DNA of 64,000 bases from positions 4,576-68,575 of the forward strand of contig MNCI01002059.1 of assembly GCA_015680685.1 (NCBI GenBank). The letters run 5' to 3'. Position numbers and translations under genes: made by a program. This DNA is from Gnetum montanum. Lineage: Eukaryota > Streptophyta > Gnetopsida > Gnetales > Gnetaceae. The notes beneath the pieces are model-generated. The model did no database searches and was not told where the DNA came from. It saw nothing but the letters and a program-made list of their open reading frames with translations. Positions 1 through 11,109 of this stretch are shown one piece after another (the stretch's first letter is position 1; each line of letters begins with the position of its first letter).

Positions 1-660
1 CTGTAGTGTGGTGTTGAGAAGTTGTATGGAATCTTTGTTTGAGTTAAGTGTACTTTGGTATAGTTTATGTTCGGAAATAAAGATCAAGATTATTTCTCAT
101 CATTGTAGCATCCACTTAGTTTTATTGTTTTACTTAACTTAATTTCCATGTTTACTCAGTTAACTCTTTACGTTTTCAAAGTACCTTTACTTATTCATTA
201 AGTAAAGCAAAATTAGTACGGTTGGTTTTGAGTACATAAGTGTAATCATTTGGTAATCCAAGTGGTGTTATTGCTTAGTTTGCTTAGTAACATAAAGCTT
301 GGTAACCCAGTAATAGTTATATGAGCCTAAGGTGTGTACGGTAGACCATGACTAGATGCTCATCGCTATAGGCTAGAATAGATTTACATTACTGTCATAC
401 TTAAATTTAGATTGTTATTCTCAACTTTCATCATGTTTGTAACTATAAGTAATCAGAGCCTAACATCACTAATTATATGCCTCACTAAGAGTTAAGCCAT
501 ACATTTGAAATTCACTAACTTGAAGTGGAAAAATAGTGATCTTGAACTTAACATCAATTATTAGCATAATTACATTGTTCATCCATGGATTATGATTTGG
601 TCACATGCTAGCACGCATGACTTGTATGGTAGAGTCTTGAGATACCTTCATTGCTCATCA
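1..660 (+). mobile_element. Element A 5' LTR (R/U5 part, truncated by the window edge)
   Basis: This is the right part of an LTR that starts before the window. The end is set by the terminal CTCATCA followed at 662 by a tRNA-Asp type primer site. It shares ordered landmarks with the LTR at 30536-31444: the cagtgtg-like R start, the repeated phrase 'ttggtaa(t/c)cca', the 'ccatgga' segment near the end, and GCTCATCA as the last bases. U3 and the promoter lie outside the window. It resembles the element B LTR more than the LTR at 9072 that should be its 3' partner. Confidence 0.75.
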
Positions 661-661
661 T

Positions 662-679
662 TGGCATCATTGCCGGGGA
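662..679 (+). promoter_or_regulatory. Primer binding site of element A (tRNA-Asp type)
   Basis: TGGCATCATTGCCGGGGA differs at three positions from TGGCGCCGTTGCCGGGGA, the complement of the plant tRNA-Asp 3' end used by Athila/Tat-like gypsy elements. All three differences are C-to-T or G-to-A. It begins one base after the LTR end. Confidence 0.8.
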
Positions 680-801
680 TGTGTCAATGTGTGCTAAGTA
701 ATTGATCTTATAAAGTTTATTGTATTAAGAACTAGAAAGTCTATCCTTATACCTTTAATCAATCTTAACAACACACACATAACTAAGCATCAACATACAA
801 T

Positions 802-2800
802 ATGACTTTAACACTTAAAGAAAAACTATCACCTGCCAAAGAGCTGCAAAAGAGTAATGACAAAATATATGATGATGAAGACTAGAGTATGCCTATCCAA
901 ACACAAATCTCATATGATCACACCAATTCTTATTATCTTGATTTTATATTCATCTTTTATCAAGATGGGCAGTTGAAGTCGAGAGACTTGCAAGGCAATA
1001 TCATTTTGTCTCCAGAGCATTCAACACCTGCCATGCTTTAAACAACCTTAAGGGAAATGAATTTGAGCCATGTGCAAGAGGGATATCATGTGATCAAACA
1101 CATGACTAGATCCTACCAACCCATAGAGGCACAAAAGTGAAGAGACACTACTATGAAGACCAAACATGAGAATAACAAGGGAAAGCAAGTTAATCCTACT
1201 ATTATCCTAGAAGAACTTGATGGTGATGCATTTTTAGTAGAAAAACTACACCATAATCATGAAGCCCATTCAAAAATGCTTAGCATCCATATATAAGAAC
1301 CTGTCAAAGTATAGTTACATTCAACCCTTGCAAATACACTAAGAAAAAAGGTAGAGGGCTCTAAATATAAGCAAGACTCAAGGCCTAGAGTTTATGCAGG
1401 ATCACAATGAGATGAATTCTAGAGTTATAGAAGGATAACTAGCTAGCATTGGTCACCAACTACTTTATCTTCCTGGTCATGATCATTGGTGGACTTTGAA
1501 AAAAGGGAATGAAGGTTCAGAAATCATGATAGGGAGAAAAATTGGGCTCATGATAGACACGAGAATCATTAAAGACATCTTGATGAAGAAGATGATGAGT
1601 ATTAATCATGAAGAGATAGGAATAGATGTGAAGAGAGAGAGAGAGAGAGCGATATGAGTATCAAAGGAGACATCACTACAATAAAGTATATGAACCCTAT
1701 GACCATGAAGAGTCCTTGTTGGCTACTTGCAACATGATCAACATTATGAAAGTAGTGTACATTCCTACTAGGCATGTGAGGGATAGTTGTTTCAAATAAA
1801 TTGATATGAAAAATATTCCTAAGTTTGAAGGGGGATATATTCCAAACATCACCTTCAAACATTTCATGATGCCTATATCCTACAAAATATTGAAAGTGAC
1901 TAGCAAAAACTCAAGTTTTTTCCCAGGAAACTCATTAAAAAAGTAAAAAGGTGGTATAGATCATTAAAACATGAATTAATTAGAAGGTGGACCATGCTTG
2001 AACTCTTAAATAAAAAATACCAAACTTACTCTATAATTTCCAATCCTAGAAAACAGATCTAGGGTTGGAAGCAAGGGACACATGAATCCCTTGATGTGGC
2101 AATGGGTAGATACTACTCTCTTTTTCATAGATGCCCAAGCCATAGATTTTCCCAAAGGGAGTAGCTTAGGCACATTTTTGATGGGTTGAGGAATAAAACC
2201 AGGGAAACCCTTGGGGTCTATGCCCAAGGTAGACTATTAGAAATGATTACCCATCAAATCCAAAGGCTGATTGATCAAGTGGCGAAGGAGGAAGGTGAGT
2301 TGGAAAAGAGAGAATTAGTGGAGGAATATAATGGAGATTCATCTATTAGAAAAAGAGATGCATGAATGTATGACAAACAAGAGGAAGAAACCTTGGAAAA
2401 AGTGATCTAGAAGAAAACTCTACTAATTCAAAATTTGTCAATGATATAGCAACCAAGATAGAAAATATGTGGGCCTTAGTGGACGAAAATTTGCTATAGT
2501 TTTGAAAATTATAGAAGAAAGAATTGAACAAGCCTTCAATAAGGACAAAGAAAAGAAAAAGAAAAGAGACTATCTATGTGAACACTATAAACAAAAAGGA
2601 AAATTTGCTTCAGTGGAAGAATGTATTAACTTAAGCTCAAAGGATAAGGAAGGATGTAAATTGTGCCAATACAAACATCCTAATGGATAATATCCTATAG
2701 TGGCACACTTGCATGAATTAGGGGCATATGTGCTTAATCCAATATTTGTTAGAAAGCAAATGCAAAAATGGTTACCTTACCCTCAAGGTAATTTCAAATA
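802..2800 (+). pseudogene. gag remnant 1 of element A
   Basis: Decayed capsid gene starting at ATGAC, at the same place as in elements B and C. Frame pieces read DGQLKSRDLQGNIILSPEHS near the start (cf. the C2 gag), then the capsid core with FHDAYILQNIE, KLKFFPRKLIKK, RWYRSLKHE, LELLNKKYQTY and LDVAMGRYYSLFHRCPSH, then a lysine-rich stretch and a cysteine motif CKLCQYKHPNG at 2654-2687 with a stop where C2 has Cys. It ends in the PYPQGN motif shared by A, B and C2. There are more than ten stops and several frame changes. The product would have been the structural protein of the particle. Confidence 0.8.
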
Positions 2801-3079
2801 GTCCTTCTAGCCAACTCACTTATGTTGCAAGTTTCACTACCATTTATTTCACTTATGCAGCATGTGCCCTAGTATAGCATGCTTTAAATTTCCATGCTAG
2901 TCGTTATACTACCATAACAATTTTTATCCTCTTACAACCTCATTTTGGGTAATCTTATAGTTCTGTGAATTCTTGGTATTCCACTTGAATTAATGCTCTT
3001 GCTGCAAGACCTTAAGTCTAGGCTTTAGAAAAATGAAGATGAAATGTAAAAAGTCACAACACTACATGGGGCCAGTCTT

Positions 3080-4210
3080 ACCATCTCTATCGTACATCTC
3101 CTTATCAATCCCATTAGTTCTTTAATTTTTGTCACTAAGTTCCCAAAGACCTTTCATTACCAAATTTTACTAAGTATAATGGAGAATTTGATCCTGCAAA
3201 TCATGTCATTATCTTTCATAATGAATGCATGCTACTTGCTAATTATCCTCATAGCATTCTTAGAAGCTTTTTCAACTTCTTGATTGGTGAAGCACTTGAA
3301 TGGTATAGATTACTTCCTCATAGATCTATCATCTCCTTGAAGCAACTCTTCATTACCTTTGTGGAGAGATTCAAGTACAATATTGCTAAGGGTGGTACTT
3401 TGCAAAAGCTCATAGTAATCAAATAGGCTTCTAATAAATTTATCTCCAAGTTCATCTCTAGGTGGACATCAATAACTATGGAGCTTACACATCAATTACC
3501 TAATGACCAACTATTAGATATTTTTGAAGGGACTATTAATGATTATATTAGAGGAAAGTTAGTCTACCCCAGGCCACTTATCCTCCATAATGAAATCACC
3601 TCCACTAAATACATTGAGAAAGTGGCCATTTGATACAATGATGTAGAGTGGGTCAACTTCAAAAATAAAGAAAATAAAGTAGTAGATATGAACAAGTCCA
3701 CCCAAAATACTGGTCAAATAGTGGCTTTGGTAAACTAAATTATGGTAGGTTCATCATCAAATAATGGAGGCAATTATGGGAACAAGAATGTGAGCTATAA
3801 GCTAAAGCTTGATGATGATGAACAAAACACCAAAACACATTCAATAATGGTGGACAATCATGGAGGCCATAGAAATACTAGTCCAAGTACCATAAATTTC
3901 CAATGATGTACATGCAACTATACAACATGTTACTAAATTATAGACGCATAATGCCTAAGCAAGTTTCAAAATAAATCAGGTCATGATTCAAAAGGCTTCA
4001 AACATTGGCCATTGATCCTTGCTAATGTGTGGAAGGAGAGCCACCTATTCCTAAGTGGTATAATCCCAATAGGTTTTGCTATTATCATGAGGTATCAAAT
4101 CATGATAATGAGGATTGTAACAATCTTAAAGATGATGTTTAGGAATTATTAGAAAAAGGAATAATCATGTTCAATACTCCTATGCAACCTAGTAATCATA
4201 ACATGTAAAT
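3080..4210 (+). pseudogene. gag remnant 2 (different gypsy family) inside element A
   Basis: A second capsid-like region that does not align with gag 1. At 3170-3640 it reads through YNGEFDPANHVIIFHNECM, LIGEALEWYRLLPHRSI, LFITFVERFKYN and ISKFISRW, the usual order of Ty3/gypsy retrotransposon gag. Near 4075-4165 comes CYYHEVSNHDNEDCNNLK, the Tat/Athila-style 'C..H...HD...C..L' finger, followed by ELLEKGII. Several stops break it. Two gags in one element imply a nested insertion or a recombination between elements; no internal LTR was seen. Confidence 0.75.
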
Positions 4211-4714
4211 TTATCAAAATTCTTTGAATTTCCATTCAAGGAGAATTTTAGCCTTTCACCTGGAACCAAAATAAAATCATGTATAAGATTTCTTTGTTAT
4301 TGAAATGGATTCCTTCCACTATGAACCTTTCTCATCCTCTCATTTTATCTTGTTAAGATCTAAGAAGTCTTTTGTAATAAATCTTTCTTGGAATGATTCT
4401 AACACTTCTTTCTACAACATACGAAGAGCTTCATTAATCATTGATATGGCTCCTTACTATGACACACTTCCTATGCCATTCTAGCCTACTTTCCCTTATC
4501 CTCCCTCATCCCCAAAGAATAGAGTTCCCACACCTACTCACATTGTTTATTATTCTTCTATCTTATCCTATGCTATGCATCAACCATATCAAGCTTTCTC
4601 TTCACTGAAGTTACAAGAGCCTTCCTTGTCAAGGACACTTATTTCTCACAATAGAACTGATTCACATGTACTACCTTGTGAAAACTAATGTAATGCTCAG
4701 GGGTAGAACATAAA
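4211..4714 (+). other. Decayed link between gag 2 and integrase tail
   Basis: Frame pieces are rich in Ser, Pro and Tyr. No RT, RNase H or integrase core can be seen, so about 3 kb of pol is absent between gag 2 and the integrase tail. Confidence 0.5.
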
Positions 4715-5325
4715 TTAACAACTCTATATCACCCCCAAGCTAACGGTGAAGCCAAAGTCACTAATAGGAAGAATACCTAGAATACTAACATGTACCATTA
4801 CTAAAGATACGAAAGACAAGAGCAAAAAACTCAATGATGCTCCATGGGCATATCGATCCACTTGGAAACTTCCTATTGGTTATTCTTCCTATGAGTTATT
4901 GTATGGAAAATTACTAATCCTTCCAATTTAAGTACAGCTTAGTACACTTTTAATGGCTTTTGAACTTGACTTTAATTTTAGTCTAGAATAAAAGGAATGT
5001 TTGATGACATTAAATGTGTTAGATAAAAAGCAATAGATAGTCCTATCAATGAATGTGATGCACAAGGCACATGCCAAACAACACCATGATTCACACATAA
5101 GAAAAGTTAAATTCCAACTAGGAGATAAGGTTCTTTACTCGAACCCCATGCACATACCTCAATGAATGAAATTTTAAATGCTATGGAAAGAACCTTATAT
5201 CATTCATACAAATTTTTCTTTTGGGACTATCAAAATTTATCATTCTTCAAGCCTAGAGAAAAGGTTGCTAGCTAACATCCAACAAATATAGCCCTTTCTA
5301 GAAACTTGCATGACTAGTGATATGA
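4715..5325 (+). pseudogene. Integrase C-terminal remnant
   Basis: Starts with a HPQANGEAKVTN-like phrase (core end, catalytic Glu region), then LNDAPWAYRSTWKLPIGYSS and ELLYGK at 4826-4915, the typical gypsy integrase 'W..AL.AYR...K...G.SP..LVYG' block. At 5085-5300 another frame gives FQLGDKVLY, LWKEPYIIHT and FSFGTIKIYH, the C-terminal beta-barrel domain. The catalytic core's first two acidic residues are missing. It belongs to the same family as gag 2 or to element A itself. Confidence 0.8.
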
Positions 5326-5381
5326 ACATCTCAATGGATGGACATGCACGATCTATTTTTTAGATCTCCTTCTTCCAATGT

Positions 5382-5397
5382 AGTTGTGGGGGAGATG
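5382..5397 (+). promoter_or_regulatory. Internal polypurine-like tract in element A
   Basis: AGTTGTGGGGGAGATG occurs identically in element B at 35015-35030, in both cases just after the pol-type remnant and about 1.4-1.5 kb before the internal promoter. It could be a relic 3' polypurine tract or a central one. Confidence 0.55.
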
Positions 5398-5399
5398 GC

Positions 5400-6825
5400 C
5401 ACCGATGTTAGCTTTCCGTGATGACTATCCACTTTTTCAACTTTTTATTTTACACCATTCTTCATATGTTTTTAATTTTATGGAATATTTTACAACTTCT
5501 TTTATATAGTTTACTTTATTTATATTCTATTATATGTTGTTTCATTCATTAGGAATCTTGAGTTTTTTCCATAAGTTGCTACTACTCCCATAAGTTCATT
5601 AAATACTATATTTAATGTTTTGATTGATTGTTAAATGACCAAATTTCATCTTGGGATTATGTCCTTGATTAATGGATTATTAATTTTCTAATGATATTAG
5701 GTAGTGAGTCCACAACATCCATCGATTCATGAGGCTCTTTTTCTTGGAAGAATGGGATCCTTCCATAATTATAACTTAAAAGAATCAATGATCTTGTTAC
5801 CTAATGGAATCAAAACAAACCAAGTGGGAATGGACAAGGGTATGAATTTAAGGGAATTTATCATCTTTTGTTCATAACTTCTCTTTTAAGTTTTTATGAC
5901 TTTCTTCATTGGTCTCTCATCACTTCTACTGTTAACTATAACAGGAAGCATGTCTTTGCATGGTTAGGTTTCCTTTGAAAAAAAATCAAAAAACATGGAA
6001 ATTTAAAGACCATCCCTTAGACACAATAACAAGATACATGCACTAGTTACAGGGCTAGAAAGACATGTTACCCATGCCTGATGGTACCCCTCTAACTAAG
6101 GCCCTTCCTCTCTTCCTGCTTCTCTTTTCTTCTTTTCCTAGAGTGGTGGTTATCCTTTGGAGTTTGTCATGGATTATGGATGGTAAAGGGTTAGGAAATG
6201 GTAGTGTGAAGTCACTAAATATGGATGCAATTAGTCCTCACTGAGGATGAGATGGTATCAAGTCTTCTTAATCATAAGTTTCACAAGAACTCCATGTGAC
6301 CTAGATGAGAGAATATCTTACCATACTATCTCTTCTCCATCATTCTAACCTCATCATTGACCATCTCATTACCTCTTATCATGGTCAATTGATGTGTCTA
6401 TTTTGGTATGACATAATCCTCTAATGATCTCTCCCATGGATTACATTTTTAGCTTCCAAAGGTCATTAATCATTCTTGGTGCTTATGGACTCCTTGTGAT
6501 GAGAGCATGCATGGACATCATAGGCATCAACCTACTTTTGGGAGGAGTCACTTATATGTCCTTTGGTCCTTTTGAGTTAAATCTCCTATCCATTAATCAT
6601 TTGTGCACTTAATCTTATCCATCCACATTTCCAACATCTAGTTTACATTAATTCAACATCCTCAATTTATCCAAACCTAATTCACTCTTCTTTCTTAATA
6701 AATTTAATATCCTCTTCCATGTTTTTTCATTCTTCTATGATTTTTTGGCTTCTTTGGGCTCTTATTTCCTTTCAAAAATCTTCCAAAATTCCTCAGTTTC
6801 ATTATGTTGAAAATTGACTTAAATA
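5400..6825 (+). other. T-rich spacer of element A
   Basis: Pyrimidine-rich sequence with no convincing coding stretch. It matches the equivalent spacer of element B (35031-36512) in its T-rich start and in a phrase near 5702 ('gagtccacaacatccatc') resembling 35378 ('gagcccacaccatccatcc'). Confidence 0.5.
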
Positions 6826-6951
6826 GTTACGTTGACACATTCTTGTCAACACAACCTAATACATCAATGCATCCCCATTGACATAGCTAGATATGTCAAC
6901 ATAGCCTCATTAAAATATTCTAGTCGGCAGATCATAAAAATAGTATATATA
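6826..6951 (+). promoter_or_regulatory. Internal promoter candidate upstream of ORF2 in element A
   Basis: A run of related words (GTTGACAC 6831, GTCAACAC 6845, CATCAATGC 6862, CATTGACATAG 6876-6886, GTCAACATAGCCTCAT 6895-6910) ends in a TATA box TATATATA at 6944-6951. The U3 region of the element's 3' LTR carries the same words: CATTGACATAG at 9156-9166 exactly, and TCAATGTAGCCTCAT from 9110 against TCAACATAGCCTCAT here. The first four words sit about 14 bp apart. Promoter function is inferred. Confidence 0.5.
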
Positions 6952-7099
6952 GGCATGACACTTAGCCAAAATCTCACCATTTTCTTCCTAACACAAGAAG
7001 AGTTTTTGCATTTTTCATAGCCTAGAGACCTTCCAAGCACTATAACTCTCATACCACTCACCCAACTCATCTTTTTCTTCAATTGTCTAGCTACTAGAG

Positions 7100-7390
7100 G
7101 TAAGCTTTTTTGTCATGGAGATCGTAAATCTTTAGTTTTTTTTTAAGAAAATTTTTCAAAATTTTCCTAACTTCCTAAGGTTTACCCATTAAAATAATAT
7201 TAAAATACTCATCCTAAGTGGGTTCAACTTAACAAAAAAACTCTATTAGCTAATAAAATAATAATTAAATAAAAATTCCATGCCAAGGTCATAAACAAGC
7301 CTAACTATAACCTGATCTAATAAGAAAGGTATTAAAAGAACTAAGGGTTATTAACTAAAGGCTAATCTTGGGTTACATTTGTGATTGCAA
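7100..7390 (+). other. Candidate leader intron before ORF2 of element A
   Basis: A donor-like CTAGAG|GTAAGC at 7100 is followed 290 bp on by TTGCAA directly before the ORF2 ATG at 7391. Element B has TTGCAG at the same place, so the AG acceptor appears mutated here. Inference from the two copies. Confidence 0.45.
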
Positions 7391-8823
7391 ATGATACCAA
7401 AGAGAGGACTGTAAGCAAGAGGACCTCCTTAGCCTATGGTAAGTTGAGCATTGCCCCATAGGAAGAAGTATTGGAATGAATATTAGGCATTGGGCAACTG
7501 CTTCCAAAGATCTTTGATCTCCTAGATGAAATTTCTATAACCCAGTCATAGTTTCTAGAGAATAAGGATAAGTTACTCATTGTCAACATCCAAATACAAG
7601 AAGCCACCATTGAAAACCAATGGTTGGCTATTTAGGTTGCAGAGTTGTGGGCTTATCTCTTTGAGCTTGCTATTCCTAGCCTAGAACTCATGAGGGATGA
7701 AGCTTTTCAATAGCTTCAACATAGATTAAGGGAGGTTGAGAAAGCAAAGGAGGTAGCAACTTTTAATGTGTCCTTGTTAGAGGCTATGACCTTCAACATC
7801 GACAAGGACTTGTCACAAGTTTGCAACAAAAACTTCGTTCTCACCAAAGACTTTCATCACTTGTGGAACATGAACAAAAAAAGGACTAGATGGTTAAGTT
7901 TGTTTGTTAGTAGGAGTAGCTAGCCAAGGTGAACCTTAACTTTAGGAGGTTGAAAATAGAGAATAGAAAATTCTCAATGGAGAACATTTGCATGCTTTTC
8001 TAGAAAATAGCCATTGAAGTAGCCACCTAGAAAATTGAAGCCATGAAATTTGAACGAGTAAAGAACCATTACAAGGACTTGGTTGGGCCTCTTCAAAAAG
8101 TTAATGAAAAAGAAATTATACTAGTGAAACCAAAGATGAACAAGGCTCTTCAACAACTTGAACAAAGAGGTGACGTATGGTAGCCCATCTTAGATACTGA
8201 ACACGTACAATAAAGTAGAAATATAACTAAAATAGTTATAGATCTAAGAGATGATGGAATATATGGAGCTTTCCAACCTCCAATACACACACTTGGTTAT
8301 GTTGACAGTAGGAAGATTAAGAATAGAATTTAAGAAATAAGTGGCTAGTTTCTACCTCTTGTATGAGGTGGAATTCAAGCATCATAAGTAGACCAAGCAA
8401 TAGTTGGAGATAGCCAACACTAAACTTGAAGTTCTTAGGCGTAAATTTATTGATCAAGAATCTATTGCTAAGAAACTTGCCAAAAGGATGAATGACTACA
8501 ATGAGCTACAGAACTTAGTAAAGATGTTCAACATCAAATGTAAATAATTCGTAGCATGGTTTGTAAACATAAAGGAGTTATTTCCTATGATGCTGTGCCT
8601 ATGGGATATCCTTGCATCAACCCATAATGGTGAAGTCATGTTGACTACTTATTGTCCATGTGGCAATGAGGAGAAAATGAAAGAATTACTAGATACTTTC
8701 AAGATTCCACTAGAAGAAATAGCCATAGCAAGCAAGCATTAGCTACCTCCACCACCACCACTTTTGGAACTTGGCAAAGGACCTTCAGCACCATAGGAGC
8801 CTCCACATCTAGACACTATTTGA
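7391..8823 (+). pseudogene. Accessory ORF2 of element A (coiled-coil protein), decayed
   Basis: Starts ATGATACCAAAGAGAGG, matching the ORF2 start of element B. The product would be rich in Leu, Glu and Lys with heptad-like stretches (LREVEKAKEV; IANTKLEVLRRKF near 8410; IAKKLAKRMNDYNEL near 8465; VAWFVN near 8550) and a Pro-rich tail LPPPPP near 8745. The block AN(T/S)KLEV..LAKR.(T/N)DY.EL is shared with element B at the protein level, although the DNA has diverged. The N-terminal globular domain seen in B is not evident here, so a deletion is likely. Function unknown; it has no gag, protease, RT or integrase motif. Confidence 0.6.
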
Positions 8824-8944
8824 GAATTTTCCCTATCTTCAAAAACTCAAGAATACATGCTAAAATTTTGTAAAGTGTCCAATTTTGTTGTAATGGATAC
8901 TAATTTTTATAATTTCATACAATCTAGCACTCAAAGTTACTAGT

Positions 8945-8970
8945 GTTAGTTAGTTAGTTAGTTAGTTAGC
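8945..8970 (+). repeat. (TTAG)n microsatellite
   Basis: About six tandem TTAG units in the 3' untranslated part of element A. Confidence 0.9.
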
Positions 8971-9060
8971 TTGTTTGTAATCAATAAATTTCATACTTCC
9001 CCAAATTTTGTAAAAAGCTCAATCCTAATGTTTTTCACTTGAGGAAGAGTTTTTAGTTAG

Positions 9061-9071
9061 TTTTGGGAGTA
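9061..9071 (+). promoter_or_regulatory. Polypurine tract of element A
   Basis: ttttgggagta lies directly before the LTR start TGATGAGTCA, as cctgggggta does before TGATAAATTC in element B. Expected primer for plus-strand synthesis. Confidence 0.65.
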
Positions 9072-9938
9072 TGATGAGTCATGATATAGGTTGCATCGAA
9101 AAGCATGCATCAATGTAGCCTCATCTATGTATCCTCGTTGATGCATGGGTACATTCATTGACATAGATGCATGGACGCTGACAAGGGTAAAGCCTATATA
9201 AATGGATGTACCAATCACATTTATTGAACCTTAGGTTCATAAAATAGCAAAGCCCATATAGTTTATTTTCTCTAGAGTTAGAATATTTTCTCTTTGAGTG
9301 CCCGTAGTGTGATCTAAAGAGATTGTACGGAGCTTTATTCAAATGCCATGTACTTGAATGCATCAGTGTCAACAACAATAAATTCATGTTTTCTAATATT
9401 CATTGTAGCAATTGGAATAGTTTAATATCTATTGTTTTCACTTTACTTTTAATGTAATTTACACTTATGACTTTAGTTAATTAATGCACTTAATCATAAA
9501 AACATATGTACGATCACTTCAAACATAACATATTATGCTTGGTAATCCGAATAGTGGCCATTTGATATGCCTAGTTATTACCACTTGGTAATCCTATAGT
9601 GTTGATACTAGTTTGGGACGTGTATAGTAAGTGTGAATGGTTACTTACTCGAATAGTTATTCACTAGGTTAGTTAAGTAGTTAATTATTAAATCTTTATT
9701 TACTCACCTAGCCTTAGGAGTATATATATACTTATAAAAATACACATAATGTGCCTTGACTTACATTTAACCATACAAACTGATAGCAAAAGTGTGAGTT
9801 AGGAAGACAATGATCATAAAACCCTTTGTCTCATAGTTTAAGACTATAGGTATCTTAGGAACTAAAGTCTATGAAATTCAACCAACTCACTAGTGTGTGT
9901 TTGTGATTTGTATGATTAGGCATAGGGGACACTAGCTG
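9072..9938 (+). mobile_element. 3' LTR at the end of element A
   Basis: Starts TGATGAGTCATGATATAGG after a polypurine tract and ends near GCTCATTA, where the other LTRs end CTCATCA. U3 (9092-9181) has six 14-mers of the type YKCATYRA..TAG spaced 14, 14, 14, 20 and 14 bp, then the TATA box TATATAAAT at 9195-9203. R/U5 contains the family landmarks 'gtacgg', 'ttggtaatcc', 'tttggagac'. In detail it is closer to the C1 LTR (58744) than to the LTR at 1-660. Confidence 0.75.
9195..9203 (+). promoter_or_regulatory. TATA box of the LTR at 9072
   Basis: TATATAAAT, 27 bp after the start of the last 14-bp repeat unit; same relative place as the TATA boxes of C1 and C2. Confidence 0.7.
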
Positions 9939-10854
9939 CTCATTAATAACCAAGACCTAGCCTTTGGAGACACTTAGATAAAATATACATTGTTCAAATT
10001 TTTGGATTTCTTGTCAATTTCTAGAAAATTTGTAGCATTTTTAGATTTTGAAACATTCTCTAATATTTATTTGAAACCTTTACCTAGGTCATATTCTGAA
10101 ACTTTTGGCCTAGAATCTATATGTTCCATGATTAGGGAAATGAAATAATTTTTTATTTGACATGTTTTGACTCCTCCTGCATTTCGATGTAGAGAGCCTA
10201 GAGTAGCTAGGAAAGCATCAAAAGAAAAACATGGGATGAAGGGTGGATCAATTCTATATAAAATGGACTCTTTAAACTTGAAAATTAATTCTTGGATATT
10301 TTATAAAATAGAAACTTTGTATAGTCTTTGGATATTTGAGCCATATACTTATTTTTATAAATAAATAATAAAGTATGTTAGATATGAAATTACTGTGTGT
10401 GCCATTTGGGCCATGAGATTGCAAGGATCATTTTTCATTTTGGTGTGCACTATATGTTGAAGAAAACTTAATATTATTACTTAATTTAGTAAACTTTAAA
10501 CATGAATATATTTATTCTTAGATGTTCAATTGAGGCAAAACAAATATAATTAGAATCATTATTTTAAATATCATTTTATGATGGAACTAGTGAAATTCTT
10601 TAATATCTACATTTTTCCAGCTATGTAAATGTCTATTTTCTCTATTTAAATTTTATTTAATTATGTATGCAAGTAATATGAAATTTTGGTGTAATGTATG
10701 AATTTTATGAAGTTATGTTTCTAATTAAAAATTTTTACCTATTTTATAACTTCCTTTTAATTTGATAAATCTAGAACATTAGTGGGTTTTGTAACATTTC
10801 TATTAGTTATTTATAGGATTTTTATAGATAATTTATAGGGGTATTACAAAATCA
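9939..10854. other. Unassigned AT-rich sequence
   Basis: I see no gene, LTR end or repeat here. The 65-codon frame at 10167-10364 has no recognisable feature. Confidence 0.5.
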
Positions 10855-11109
10855 TACTACACAGATAACATAATAATAACCAAGCTCATTCATAACAACC
10901 AGAAACTATATGTGCATAGATATAACATGGAGCAATTAGTGCTTCCAGGGGATCACCATCCCACAATGCATAATTACATAACCTCTATGATAGCTAACAC
11001 ATCCACACTGACTATAAGCATGATATCGTTGACATGTGTAAGAAAATAATTATTAATACATGCATGTATTTTATTAGTTTTTCAATTACTTAGTCCATCA
11101 TTAATATTA
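10855..11109 (-). mobile_element. Left LTR of gypsy G, distal fragment
   Basis: Aligns with 28950-29205 of the right LTR: shared phrases 'ataacaac..a.aa..atatgcatagatac/taacatgga', 'taatgcat..ttacataa', 'taacacatccacac' and 'tcaattactta'. The homology stops near 11109 and resumes at about 15990. Confidence 0.6.

Noticed and set aside
1602-1862. Minus-strand frame of 86 codons
   Set aside because: Shadow of the decayed gag 1 on the plus strand; the Ser/Leu run is the complement of a (GA)n stretch.
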